From assembly GCA_013824905.1 (NCBI GenBank), contig PNOO01000070.1:1-10316 (forward strand): a DNA stretch of 10,316 nucleotides, written 5' to 3'. Under the pieces are notes generated by a model. The model was not told the origin of the DNA, searched no databases, and saw only the letters and a list, made by a program, of their open reading frames with translations. A program made the position numbers and the translations under genes. Below are positions 1-7,323 of the stretch, in pieces. The stretch is from Syntrophus sp. (in: bacteria). Its GTDB lineage: Bacteria > Desulfobacterota > Syntrophia > Syntrophales > UBA5619. Within the stretch, counting starts at the first letter, position 1; every line of letters begins with the position of its first letter.

Positions 1-845
1 CCATTCCCCCGGTCACATTGAATGAGCGACACATCAAGACCATCGAGGAATACACCCTCCGAATCAGCCGCGAACTGAAGGTCTGCGGTGTGATGAACAT
101 CCAGTACGCCATCTGCAACGATAAAGTGTATGTCCTGGAGGCCAATCCGCGCGCCTCGCGCACCGTGCCGCTCGTGTCGAAGGTGTGCAACGTGGCGATG
201 GCCAGGATAGCCACGCAGCTCATGCTGGGTACGAAGCTCCGCGACCTCAACCTCAGTCATAAAACCATCCCGCATATCGGCGTCAAAGAAGTCGTCCTGC
301 CGTTCAATATGTTTCCCGAGGTGGACCCCATCCTCGGACCGGAGATGCGCTCCACCGGCGAAGTGCTGGGGATGGCGCCGACATTTGGATTGGCTTACTT
401 CAAGGCCCAGGAGGCGACGCAAACGCCTTTGCCGCTCGAAGGCACGGTTTTCATTTCTCTAACCGACAGCGACAAGCCGTTCGTTCTTGAAACGGCCCGC
501 AGATTCCAGGAGCTTGGATTCCGCATCAAGGCCACCGGCGGCACCTGCGCCTTCCTCCAGCAGAACGGCGTCAAGGCCGAATTGAGCTACAAAGTTCATG
601 AACCTCAGAGACCGAACATCGTCGACGAGATTAAAAGCAGGGAAATACAGCTCATCATCAACACGCCGATCGGCAGAGTGAGCGCCACGGATGACGCCTA
701 TATCCGCCAGGCGGCCATCAAGTACAGGATCCCTTACGTCACCACGACTGCGGCCGCACATGCCTCTGTTGTGGGCATCGCCGAATACCGGTCCGGCAGG
801 ACCAGCGTCAAATCGCTCCAGGATTATCATCAGGACATCCGGTGA
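1..845 (+). CDS. carB: Carbamoyl-phosphate synthase large subunit, C-terminal part (5' end outside window)
   Basis: CarB makes carbamoyl phosphate from bicarbonate, ATP and glutamine-derived ammonia (supplied by CarA) for pyrimidine and arginine synthesis in the cytosol. The frame is open from base 3, giving 280 visible residues against about 1070 for the whole family member, so only the last quarter is here. The visible part starts near the end of the second ATP-grasp domain: 'NPRASRTVPLVSK' is the CarB signature, with the preceding Glu/Asn metal-binding pair in 'LEANPRAS'. After the linker comes the allosteric MGS-like domain (about the last 140 residues), with 'LTDSDK', 'KATGGT', 'YKVHE' and 'IINTPIGR' matching the nucleotide/ornithine effector region of known CarB. 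Nothing looks damaged. A TTG at 18 could be mistaken for a start, but homology continues upstream of it. The stop codon lies inside the Shine-Dalgarno of the next gene, so carB is probably the promoter-proximal part of the operon. Confidence 0.97.
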   Translation, partial: IPPVTLNERHIKTIEEYTLRISRELKVCGVMNIQYAICNDKVYVLEANPRASRTVPLVSKVCNVAMARIATQLMLGTKLRDLNLSHKTIPHIGVKEVVLPFNMFPEVDPILGPEMRSTGEVLGMAPTFGLAYFKAQEATQTPLPLEGTVFISLTDSDKPFVLETARRFQELGFRIKATGGTCAFLQQNGVKAELSYKVHEPQRPNIVDEIKSREIQLIINTPIGRVSATDDAYIRQAAIKYRIPYVTTTAAAHASVVGIAEYRSGRTSVKSLQDYHQDIR

Positions 846-847
846 GG
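844..847 (+). promoter_or_regulatory. Shine-Dalgarno that fixes the start of the acyl-CoA synthetase alpha gene
   Basis: GAGG, 8 nt before ATG 856, overlaps the carB TGA stop (843-845). It supports the ATG at 856 over an upstream in-frame start at 691, which would lie inside carB, and suggests translation coupled to carB. Confidence 0.7.
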
Positions 848-855
848 TAAGCCCG

Positions 856-2220
856 ATGAATCTCAAACCGCTTTTCGAGCCCCGGACCATGGCGGTATTT
901 GGGGTATCAGCGAGCAATTATCGGCATCCGGCCAACGAAATATTCAACAAAAACATGCTCCGCTACCCGGTCAGCGTATACGGGGTTAATCCTCGCGGGG
1001 GAACCATCAACAGCCAGCCGATCCACCGGAGCATCTCTGAAGTACCGGAACAGATCGATCTGGCGGTCATCGCAGTCAGGGCCGATCTTGTTCCGGAGGT
1101 GATGACCGAGTGCATAAAGGCGAAGGTCCGTTCCGCCGTGGTCATCTCGGGAGGATTCACCGAGGTGGGCAGGCGGGATCTGCAGGAGAGGATCGTCGCG
1201 ATCGCGAAGGAGGCGGCCTTTCCTTTCGTCGGCCCCAACTGCCTGGGCAGCTACGTCCCTTCCCGGGTGGATACGTTCTTCCTGCCGGGCGAGCGGATGG
1301 TGAACCCCGTCGTCGGGAAGGTCTCCTTTGTAAGCCAAAGCGGGGGGATCCTTGTGGACCAGATGATCAAGTTCACGAATGAGGGGGTGGGACTTGCCAA
1401 GGCGATCAGCATCGGGAACAAGGCTCTTTTGGGCGAACTGGACTTCCTCGATTATTTCGCCACGGATCCGGCGACAAAAGTCATTGCCTTTTACATCGAA
1501 GGGTTCGGCGGGAATGAGGGAAGGGAGTTTGTACTCAAGGCAGAGAAGTGCGGCAAACCGGTGGTTGTGCTCAAGTCCGGCAAGAGCCCGGGTGGGAGCA
1601 AAGCCGTATCGAGCCATACGGCATCCCTGGCGGGGGATTATGCCAGCTTCTCCGCGGTGCTTTCCCAGTACAATATCGTAGAGGCGGCAAACGAACTGGA
1701 ACTCGTCTCCTTTTGTGAATCCTTGAGCACATATGCCAAACCCATTGAAGGGAGGGTCGGGATCGTCACGGTAAGCGGGGGGCATGGAGCGATTGCCGTG
1801 GATGCCTGCACCGCTCGCGGGCTTTTGGTTCCGGGACTGCCGGAAAATATCCGGGAAGACCTCCGTAAAAACCTCAGTCCGAGCGTTCAGGATATCGCCG
1901 CTCTCACCAATCCCGTCGACCTCACCGGAAGCGGGATCGATGAGGATTTCGTAGCCACTGTAAAGAGCTTTTGTGCCATGGACGATATCGACTGTGTGCT
2001 CGCCCTGCTCCTTCCTTATATCCCGGGAATCACCTCCGATCTCGGCGCGAAACTCGGGGGTATCGCCAGACAGAGTGGTACGCCGTTGATTGCCTACGTG
2101 CCCAACGTGGAGAAATATGCCATGCTCATCGAGGGGTTCACGCTGAACGGCTCTCCCGTTGCCCATTCCATCGAGGGTGCAGTGCTCATGGTGGATGCCC
2201 TGCGGAGGAATAGGCTATGA
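856..2220 (+). CDS. ADP-forming acyl-CoA synthetase (acetate-CoA ligase type), alpha subunit
   Basis: This is the 454-residue CoA-binding subunit of an NDP-forming acyl-CoA synthetase (ACD), which converts acyl-CoA + ADP + Pi to free acid + ATP + CoA, and the reverse. Domains follow the succinyl-CoA synthetase-like order. An N-terminal Rossmann CoA-binding domain (about 5-125) has 'VFGVSAS' and 'VISGGFTEVG'. Next come 'FVGPNCLG' (124-131) and 'FVSQSGG' (158-164) of the first ligase domain. The 'SSHTASLAG' motif (252-260) carries His254, the expected phosphorylated histidine (His257-alpha in the structurally studied archaeal ACD1). A C-terminal ligase/flavodoxin-like domain runs to the end. 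Length matches archaeal alpha subunits (about 460); most bacterial homologues are fused to the beta part at about 700 residues. The start at ATG 856 is set by the SD at 844-847. The beta gene follows with a 4-nt overlap. Acyl specificity (acetate, aryl acid, branched or longer chain) cannot be told from sequence. Confidence 0.93.
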   Translation: MNLKPLFEPRTMAVFGVSASNYRHPANEIFNKNMLRYPVSVYGVNPRGGTINSQPIHRSISEVPEQIDLAVIAVRADLVPEVMTECIKAKVRSAVVISGGFTEVGRRDLQERIVAIAKEAAFPFVGPNCLGSYVPSRVDTFFLPGERMVNPVVGKVSFVSQSGGILVDQMIKFTNEGVGLAKAISIGNKALLGELDFLDYFATDPATKVIAFYIEGFGGNEGREFVLKAEKCGKPVVVLKSGKSPGGSKAVSSHTASLAGDYASFSAVLSQYNIVEAANELELVSFCESLSTYAKPIEGRVGIVTVSGGHGAIAVDACTARGLLVPGLPENIREDLRKNLSPSVQDIAALTNPVDLTGSGIDEDFVATVKSFCAMDDIDCVLALLLPYIPGITSDLGAKLGGIARQSGTPLIAYVPNVEKYAMLIEGFTLNGSPVAHSIEGAVLMVDALRRNRL

Positions 2221-2921
2221 GCGATGCCCGTTCCGAGATGCGCAGGATCATCCAGGCGGCCCGCTCTGACGGATGGGTCCTCGAACCCGATGCCAAGAGG
2301 CTCTTTACTTTAGCGGGATTCGCCGTTCCCCGTTTTACGCTTGCCCGGACACCGGAGGAGGCGCTCCGCTTTGCCGGGGAAATAGGATATCCGGTGGTCG
2401 CCAAGGTCGTTTCTCCCCGCATCCTCCACAAGTCGGATGTCGGAGGGGTGGCCGTTGGGATCGCTGACGCCGGGGGGCTGGCCGAGGTGTTTCGGCGTTT
2501 CCAGGTGTTGGATGGATTCGTCGGTATGATCGTGGAGGAGATGGCGCCCGGGATCGAACTCATCCTGGGGGCGAAGATCGATTTCCAGTTTGGGCCCTTG
2601 ATCCTGCTGGGGATGGGGGGGACCGGAGTGGAGATTTACAAGGATGTTGCCCTGAGGATGGCCCCTATATCTGAAAAAGACGCCCTGGCGATGATCGGAG
2701 GGCTCAAGGCCCAGCGGCTGCTGACGGGATACCGGGGCAGCGAGGGAGTGGATCTCAAGATGCTGACAGAGACACTTCTTTCCTTCTCTTCTCTCGTCAT
2801 GGAACTTGGGGAAGGGATCGAATCGATTGATATCAATCCGCTTCTGTGCTCCTCCCGACATTGCGTGGTGGCGGACGCCCGTATCATTCTTCGGAAGGAA
2901 AATGAAACGGCATCCGCATAA
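2217..2921 (+). CDS. ADP-forming acyl-CoA synthetase, beta subunit (ATP-grasp)
   Basis: This is the nucleotide-binding partner of the preceding alpha subunit, 234 residues, close to the roughly 230 usual for stand-alone archaeal ACD beta subunits. It is an ATP-grasp domain throughout. 'VAKVVSPRILHKSDVGGV' (61-78) contains His71, which matches by residue number the second phospho-histidine (His71-beta) of the archaeal enzyme. 'FGPLILLGMGG' (125-135) with 'EIYKDVALRMAPI' is the nucleotide/metal-binding core, and 'IDINPLL' (204-210) supplies the terminal Asp/Asn. The ATG overlaps the alpha stop (ATGA) and has GGAGGA 7 nt upstream, so the subunits are probably translationally coupled for equal output. 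The phosphate would pass from acyl phosphate to alpha His254, to beta His71, to ADP; this is known for the family and inferred here. No broken motif is seen. Confidence 0.93.
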   Translation: MSDARSEMRRIIQAARSDGWVLEPDAKRLFTLAGFAVPRFTLARTPEEALRFAGEIGYPVVAKVVSPRILHKSDVGGVAVGIADAGGLAEVFRRFQVLDGFVGMIVEEMAPGIELILGAKIDFQFGPLILLGMGGTGVEIYKDVALRMAPISEKDALAMIGGLKAQRLLTGYRGSEGVDLKMLTETLLSFSSLVMELGEGIESIDINPLLCSSRHCVVADARIILRKENETASA

Positions 2922-2929
2922 AGAGGTCC

Positions 2930-4099
2930 ATGATTTTTTACCTTGTCATCATCGCGACGCTCATCAACCAGATCGCTTTCAAGGGCAGCAAAGTCCTGAT
3001 GTCTCTCTATGCGATGAACCTGGGCGCCGATCCGTTTATCGTCGGCGTGCTGATTTCTCTATATTCCCTCTTTCCGCTGTTTCTTGCCGTATACGCCGGC
3101 AGGCTATCGGACCGATTAGGGCCGCGCATCCCAATGCTTCTCGGATCACTGGGCCTTGCCGGCGGATTGCTTCTGCCGTTTCTTTTGCCGCGTCTGGCGA
3201 CATTGCTGGTGTCTGCGGCGATCATCGGCTGCCTCTACATCTTTTACACGGTATCGGTCCAGCATCTGATCGGGTCTTTCGGCAGCGGAGAGCAACGCAC
3301 GCGTAATTTCAGCACATTCAGCCTGGGCGTCGCCGTGAGTGCGATGTTCGGTCCGACGCTGGCCGGTTTCTCGATCGATCTTGCCGGGTATGAGCTCACT
3401 TATCTGATCCTCGCGTTGTTTCCTGCAGCGCCGGCAGTGTTTTTCATGTTTTTTGCGCGTGAACTGCCGCGTGCTGAAGCGGCGAACCAGCAGGCGCAAA
3501 AACACACGATCGACCTGCTCCGCAACGTGCCGTTGCGCCGTGCGCTCGTGACCGCCGGCGTCATCGAAACCGGGCTCGAGCTGTTCAATTTCTACATGCC
3601 GATCTACGGGCATTCGCTCGGACTCTCGGCGTCGGTGATCGGCATCATCATGGGGGCGTTTGCAGCCGCCATGCTGTTGATGCGAATCGCCATGCCGATC
3701 ATGGTCCGTAGGAGCAGCGAAGAAACGACGCTGTTCGGTTCGCTGGGCCTTGCGGCTGCCATCTGCGTATTATTCCCGTTTGTTTCCGACGTCTACCTGC
3801 TGGTCGGGATTTCGTTTGTGCTCGGTCTCGGTTTGGGTTGCTGCAGCCCGCTGTCGCTGATCATTACTTACAATCGCGCACCCGACGGGCGCAGCGGCGA
3901 GGCGATGGGGATGCGGCAGACCGTCAATAAATTCATCCAGGTTCTGCTACCGCTGATTGTCGGTACGCTCGGCAGCGCGTTCGGCGTCGGTCCCGCCTTT
4001 TGGTTGAACTCGCTCATGCTTGCTTCCGGCGCGTACATCATGAAAGCCGATGCGCTATTGCGGGTGAAAGCGCGGCAGGCAGATCAGACCGGCGTTTGA
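2930..4099 (+). CDS. Major facilitator superfamily transporter, substrate unknown
   Basis: A 389-residue inner-membrane carrier with about twelve hydrophobic segments in two halves (roughly 1-176 and 205-372), joined by a polar loop near 178-202. MFS motif A is seen between helices 2 and 3 as 'GRLSDRLGPR' (57-66). The second half has a weaker copy around 'MPIMVRRSSEE', and the 'RSGEAMGMRQTVNK' stretch before helix 11 is typical of drug/metabolite efflux-like MFS families. The start is ATG 2930, whose GAGG (2923-2926) sits only 3 nt away, which is tight, so initiation may rely on coupling to the beta gene ending 8 nt upstream. Position in the operon suggests a substrate linked to the acyl-CoA synthetase, such as an organic acid, but this is inference only. 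Codon choice leans more to CTG, CGC/CGT and GCG than in the two synthetase genes, so separate acquisition is possible. Convergent with the next gene. Confidence 0.88.
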   Translation: MIFYLVIIATLINQIAFKGSKVLMSLYAMNLGADPFIVGVLISLYSLFPLFLAVYAGRLSDRLGPRIPMLLGSLGLAGGLLLPFLLPRLATLLVSAAIIGCLYIFYTVSVQHLIGSFGSGEQRTRNFSTFSLGVAVSAMFGPTLAGFSIDLAGYELTYLILALFPAAPAVFFMFFARELPRAEAANQQAQKHTIDLLRNVPLRRALVTAGVIETGLELFNFYMPIYGHSLGLSASVIGIIMGAFAAAMLLMRIAMPIMVRRSSEETTLFGSLGLAAAICVLFPFVSDVYLLVGISFVLGLGLGCCSPLSLIITYNRAPDGRSGEAMGMRQTVNKFIQVLLPLIVGTLGSAFGVGPAFWLNSLMLASGAYIMKADALLRVKARQADQTGV

Positions 4100-4174
4100 C
4101 GCGCTTGTGGAATCTCCCGGATGATATCCACTATTGCTCACTACAATTCAAACTGATGAAATCCTCAGATGAAC

Positions 4175-4193
4175 GCACCGCTGTGTGCGGTGC
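4175..4193. terminator. Hairpin between convergent genes, probable terminator
   Basis: GCACCGC and GCGGTGC form a perfect 7-bp GC-rich stem around a 5-nt TGTGT loop in the 101-nt gap between the MFS gene (+) and the LVIVD gene (-). The - strand gene ends at 4201, 8 nt from the stem. Neither side has a good T-run (the - side reads GTTCATCT), so it would be a weak or bidirectional terminator, or a 3'-end stabiliser. Confidence 0.5.
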
Positions 4194-4200
4194 AGAGGGT

Positions 4201-5454
4201 TTATCGTTTCGGCAGAGACAACCGCAGAATGTCGAGGCCGCTGACGCGGTCGATGAGGTAGATGAGGCCCCGCTCGTCTACGAAAATGTCGTTGCTCTGC
4301 GCAAACCGTGCTCCCTGTCCCGGCTGCGGGATGAAATGACCGACTTCCAGTGGCCGGTAGGGATTTGAGATATCGATCACCCGCAAACCGCCGGAGAACC
4401 ACGCGGCATAGACGAGGTTGTCGGTTCCGACGAATTCATGGGGTTGGTGAGCGCCGAAACGGCCGCCTGTCTTTCCGGAGGGGTCCGGCTGGACATGGAA
4501 TGTCGCAGCGGGGACGGGCCGCCTTTCATCGGTAATGTCATAGAGCCGCATGTAGGCGGGAGGATTACCGCCGCCCATTTCCTCATCGAAGACGACAAGC
4601 CATTTTCGTCCCAGGATTTGATGTCCGACGGCTAACGCTGTGTGTGTAGGAGCTCCGCTCTCCGGGCGATCGTCGACGTGGCTCAACAGGCGGGGTCGGG
4701 TCGGATCGGAGATGTCGAGAATGGCAAAGCCGTCGTACCAGAGCGATACGTAGAGCCGGTCGCCAAGCCGCAGGGGATGGTGGATCCGGTGAGCAGCGCC
4801 GGACCGTTGGGGCTTTTCTCCCACTGCCACATGCTGACCGGGCATCCACCACCGGCCGACCTCCTTGGGGTGGGCGGGATCGGAGATGTCGATAATCAGC
4901 ACAAAATTCCCCTGAAACCCTTCGGCGCTGCCGCTTGTGTAAAGAAGCTTGCGCGCACAGTCCATCTGGAAGCGGTGGACCCCCGTTCCGCCCGTTGAGA
5001 GCCCCCCCATGCGATAATAGGCAATCTCCCTCGGACGCCGCGGGTCGCCGATATCGAAAAGGGCGAGACCCGCCGTACCATCGCCGCCTCCGCCATATTG
5101 TTCGACATTGATGGCCAGGAGGTTGCCGCATAGCCTCGCCTTGTGGGAGTGCGTCCCGGCGCGCACCGGTATTCGTGCCAGGATACGGGGCCGGGCCGGA
5201 TCGGCCACGTCGAGCAGGGTGGTGGCATATGGCGGTCCCATGTGCCCCACAACCGCAAGGTCTCCTTTCACGTCCACCATTCCCCCGCCTTCAAGATCGA
5301 TGTGACCCACGAGGTGCACGTTTCTGGCGGATATGGGCACTGGCGCAGCGGCGGCGATTCCCGCCACAAATACAATAATCAGCAGCCCCGGCAGCGCACT
5401 TCCTTTTATCGATCGAAGCCATCCGCATTCAACAAGGAATATAACGGTTTTCAT
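4201..5454 (-). CDS. Exported LVIVD-repeat beta-propeller protein, function unknown
   Basis: A 417-residue secreted or periplasmic protein built from LVIVD-type repeats, expected to fold as a six- or seven-bladed beta-propeller. The N-terminus has a fairly long basic part, then a hydrophobic segment (about 20-37) ending in small residues ('AAAAPVPISA'), which reads as a signal peptide. No lipobox is seen. Repeat cores are 'LLDVADPARPRIL' (80-92), 'ALFDIGDPRRPREI', 'IIDISDPAHPKEV', 'ILDISDPTRPRLL' (245-257), 'LYDITDERRPVPA', 'VIDISNPYRPLEV' and a degenerate last one near 405-412. Two repeats share 16 identical bases (4703-4718 and 4877-4892). Five repeats begin with histidines (THSH 101-104, VH 159-160, AHRIHH 221-226, THT 270-272, AHQPHE 335-340). 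The start is ATG 5454 with GGAG about 8 nt upstream. It is a single-gene unit, divergent from the response regulator. Family members are common in bacteria but have no settled activity; binding or scaffold roles are as likely as enzymatic ones. Confidence 0.88.
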   Translation of the reverse strand: MKTVIFLVECGWLRSIKGSALPGLLIIVFVAGIAAAAPVPISARNVHLVGHIDLEGGGMVDVKGDLAVVGHMGPPYATTLLDVADPARPRILARIPVRAGTHSHKARLCGNLLAINVEQYGGGGDGTAGLALFDIGDPRRPREIAYYRMGGLSTGGTGVHRFQMDCARKLLYTSGSAEGFQGNFVLIIDISDPAHPKEVGRWWMPGQHVAVGEKPQRSGAAHRIHHPLRLGDRLYVSLWYDGFAILDISDPTRPRLLSHVDDRPESGAPTHTALAVGHQILGRKWLVVFDEEMGGGNPPAYMRLYDITDERRPVPAATFHVQPDPSGKTGGRFGAHQPHEFVGTDNLVYAAWFSGGLRVIDISNPYRPLEVGHFIPQPGQGARFAQSNDIFVDERGLIYLIDRVSGLDILRLSLPKR

Positions 5455-5482
5455 TATTTTCTCTCCTTATTTTTTCTCATAA

Positions 5483-5491
5483 ATCTTATCA
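5483..5491 (-). promoter_or_regulatory. Possible extended -10 promoter for the LVIVD gene
   Basis: On the - strand TGATAAGAT resembles an extended -10 element (TGn plus TAAGAT, four of six bases of TATAAT). It is placed to give a leader of about 22 nt ending in the GGAGAG ribosome site. No convincing -35 is seen at the usual distance. The region is AT-rich: 5461-5520 has 19 G/C in 60 bases by hand count. Confidence 0.25.
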
Positions 5492-5502
5492 CGACTTTCA
5501 TT

Positions 5503-5508
5503 TAAAAT
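5503..5508 (+). promoter_or_regulatory. Possible -10 element for the response regulator-kinase operon
   Basis: TAAAAT matches five of six bases of TATAAT, but no good -35 lies 16-18 nt upstream, so an activator or another sigma factor may be needed. If used, transcripts would carry a leader of about 135 nt that includes both palindromes at 5538-5558 and 5591-5608. Confidence 0.25.
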
Positions 5509-5537
5509 CTTCCCCGTACACACTGAGGCGAATGGGG

Positions 5538-5558
5538 CAAATACCGTAAAGGTATTTG
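5538..5558. repeat. Perfect 8-bp inverted repeat with 5-nt spacer
   Basis: CAAATACC, spacer GTAAA, GGTATTTG. It lies about 90 nt upstream of the response regulator start, in the divergent intergenic region. It could be an operator half-site pair for a dimeric regulator or an RNA hairpin in the leader. No T-run follows (the next bases are AAGGTAAA), so it is not an intrinsic terminator. Confidence 0.6.
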
Positions 5559-5590
5559 AAGGTAAATGAGCCGACCAAATTATTCAGGAG

Positions 5591-5608
5591 ACATCCGGAT
5601 GAAGATGT
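5591..5608. repeat. Nested palindrome upstream of the response regulator gene
   Basis: CATCCGGATG (5592-5601) is a perfect 10-bp palindrome. The longer stretch also pairs ACATC (5591-5595) with GATGT (5604-5608) as an alternative stem. Placed 40-60 nt before the GTG start, it could be an operator or alternative leader hairpins; chance is also possible for so short a match. Confidence 0.4.
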
Positions 5609-5634
5609 GATAGAAGAGACACCATAATATATGG

Positions 5635-5640
5635 AAGGAG
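5635..5640 (+). promoter_or_regulatory. Shine-Dalgarno that selects a GTG start
   Basis: AAGGAG, 9 nt before GTG 5650. The nearby ATG at 5643 is in another frame and only 2 nt from this site, so it does not compete for the regulator protein. This supports GTG as the true start. Confidence 0.7.
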
Positions 5641-5649
5641 TGATGACCG

Positions 5650-7323
5650 GTGGCATATCTTCACAAAGACCCAGTTCCTCCAACGGTGGATAAACTGAAG
5701 CATTATAAGGCCTTAGTCGTTGATGACTTCGTCAATTTTCGGAGAACGGTCAAGGGTATGCTGGCGGGCCTCGGCGTTGCCCATATCGTTGATGCGTTTG
5801 ACGGCGAAAGCGCCCTCTTGAGATTGTCTTCATCGAAATACGATATCGTACTGTGTGATTATAACCTGGGTCCGGGTAAAGACGGGCAGCAAGTTTTTGA
5901 AGAGGCAAAACACTACCAATATATCAATTACATGACCATCTTTATGATGGTGACGGCTGAAAACAGTATGGACATGGTCATGGGCGTCGTGGAACACATG
6001 CCGGATGACTATCTGATGAAACCTTTCACCAAGCAGATGCTTGAGAAAAAACTCCTGTCCGTTCTGGAGAAAAAAATCGCCCTCAGAGAGATCATAGAGA
6101 CCATAGAGGTGATGGATTACGATAGAGCCTTGACATTGTGTGATGAGGCGATCGGAAAAGGCCCGAAACACATCAGAGAAGTCCTGCGGATCAAAGGGGA
6201 GATCTTTGCAAAAAGAGGAGATCATCAACAGACGGAAGCGTTCTACAAAGAAGTCGCCGCCATGGGTAAGATACCGTGGGCGTTGTTCGGTGTAGGAAAG
6301 TGCCAGTATCAGCAAGGCTGGTTGGAGGAGGCGAAGGTAACATTTACCCAACTGATCAAGATGAACAACAAGGTGATGGCCGCTTATGACTGGCTGGCCA
6401 AAGTCCTTGATGCGATGGGAAGTCCGCAAGAAGCGCAAACCGTTCTGATGAAAGCGACGGAAATCTCGCCCCGTGCGCTGGGACGCCAAAGGGAACTGGG
6501 CGCCATCGCCCGTAAAAACCAGGATCTTAAAACAGCCGTCAAATCATTCAGGTCGGCGATAACTTTTGGTAAGAATTCGGCTTTTAAGGCGCCGTCCGAT
6601 TATGCGACACTAGCCAGGGTCTTGGTGGATGCGGATTCGCCGCAGGAAAGCCTCAGCGTCCTCGGGGATGCCCATCAGACATTTCCCCGTGATGACCTTG
6701 GAGCGACGGTCGAAATAGGCCTTGCGGAGAGCTTTGTTTACCAAAGAATGAACAGGAAAGAGGAGGCCAAGGAGGCCATCAATAATGTGATCCGGGCGAC
6801 AGAAAAGTCGTCTGTGAAAGTACCTGCAGATGTCGAGCTGGAGCTAGCCAAAGCCCTTATCCTGAGCGGAGATGGAGAAAAAGGTAAAGAAATCGTACGA
6901 AAGCTGATTCAGAGCAATCATGAAAACGAAGAGCTGATCACAGACACGAAGAAGATGTTTGCAGGGCTCGACATGGCTAAAGAAGGTCAAGAGCTGCTCG
7001 AAGCGGCCGTCGAGGAGGTCGTTGAATTAAACAACGAGGGTGTCAAGCTGGTGAAAGAGGGTGAGCTTGCCAAGGCGACCTCCTACTTCGATAAGGCCGC
7101 GGAAAAACTGCCCTATAACACGCTGATCAATGCCAATGCGGCGTATGCCTGCATGCTTGACATGAAGAAAAATGGAAAGACCTCAGAGAGTATTCAGAAG
7201 GCGAAAAAATATCTCGAACGTGTATACCGTGGCAATCCCCAGTATGGGGATCTTCCTCGCCTGCTTACCGTCTATCGGGAAATTTCCAAGGAGCCCTTGT
7301 CATGGATGACAGCGACAGCTTAG
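5650..7323 (+). CDS. Response regulator with receiver domain and TPR repeats
   Basis: A 557-residue cytosolic two-component regulator. The CheY-like receiver spans about 19-140: acidic pair Asp25/Asp26 in 'LVVDDF', phospho-acceptor Asp70 in 'VLCDYNLG', switch Thr102 in 'MMVTAE' and Lys124 in 'LMKPF' are all present, so phosphorylation should work. The rest (about 145-545) is helical and TPR-like, with recognisable units such as 'DYDRALTLCDEAI', 'GDHQQTEAFYKEVAAMG', 'WLEEAKVTFTQLIKMN' and, after a helical stretch, 'NNEGVKLVKEGELAKATSYF' near 464-483. There is no DNA-binding, GGDEF, EAL or other enzymatic output, so the likely output is phosphorylation-controlled protein binding. The start is GTG with AAGGAG 9 nt upstream. 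The 3' end overlaps the histidine kinase gene by 22 nt, which points to that kinase as partner. Base composition is lower in G+C than the flanking blocks (29 of 60 in 6121-6180). The binding target is unknown. Confidence 0.92.
   Translation: MAYLHKDPVPPTVDKLKHYKALVVDDFVNFRRTVKGMLAGLGVAHIVDAFDGESALLRLSSSKYDIVLCDYNLGPGKDGQQVFEEAKHYQYINYMTIFMMVTAENSMDMVMGVVEHMPDDYLMKPFTKQMLEKKLLSVLEKKIALREIIETIEVMDYDRALTLCDEAIGKGPKHIREVLRIKGEIFAKRGDHQQTEAFYKEVAAMGKIPWALFGVGKCQYQQGWLEEAKVTFTQLIKMNNKVMAAYDWLAKVLDAMGSPQEAQTVLMKATEISPRALGRQRELGAIARKNQDLKTAVKSFRSAITFGKNSAFKAPSDYATLARVLVDADSPQESLSVLGDAHQTFPRDDLGATVEIGLAESFVYQRMNRKEEAKEAINNVIRATEKSSVKVPADVELELAKALILSGDGEKGKEIVRKLIQSNHENEELITDTKKMFAGLDMAKEGQELLEAAVEEVVELNNEGVKLVKEGELAKATSYFDKAAEKLPYNTLINANAAYACMLDMKKNGKTSESIQKAKKYLERVYRGNPQYGDLPRLLTVYREISKEPLSWMTATA

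Noticed and set aside
691..855. Upstream extension of the acyl-CoA synthetase alpha frame
   Set aside because: It lies inside carB in another frame, reads as low-complexity Arg/Pro/Ser, and the ATG at 856 has a proper ribosome site and begins at the usual family N-terminus.
907..2166. Long open frame (419 codons) on the - strand across the acyl-CoA synthetase alpha gene
   Set aside because: It is antisense to a gene with clear family motifs, its predicted protein is rich in His/Arg/Pro/Gly with no recognisable domain, and such frames are common opposite GC-rich genes.
5525..5600. Faint likeness to a c-di-GMP (GEMM) riboswitch (GGGGCAAA followed by a hairpin and GTAAATGAGCC)
   Set aside because: The conserved CGCAAAGCC-type box, GNRA tetraloop and its receptor helix are not found; a covariance-model search would settle it.
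5566..5610. A 14-codon leader-peptide frame (MSRPNYSGDIRMKM) before the response regulator
   Set aside because: AAGG lies only about 3 nt from the ATG, which is too close, and there is no run of regulatory codons or following attenuator.
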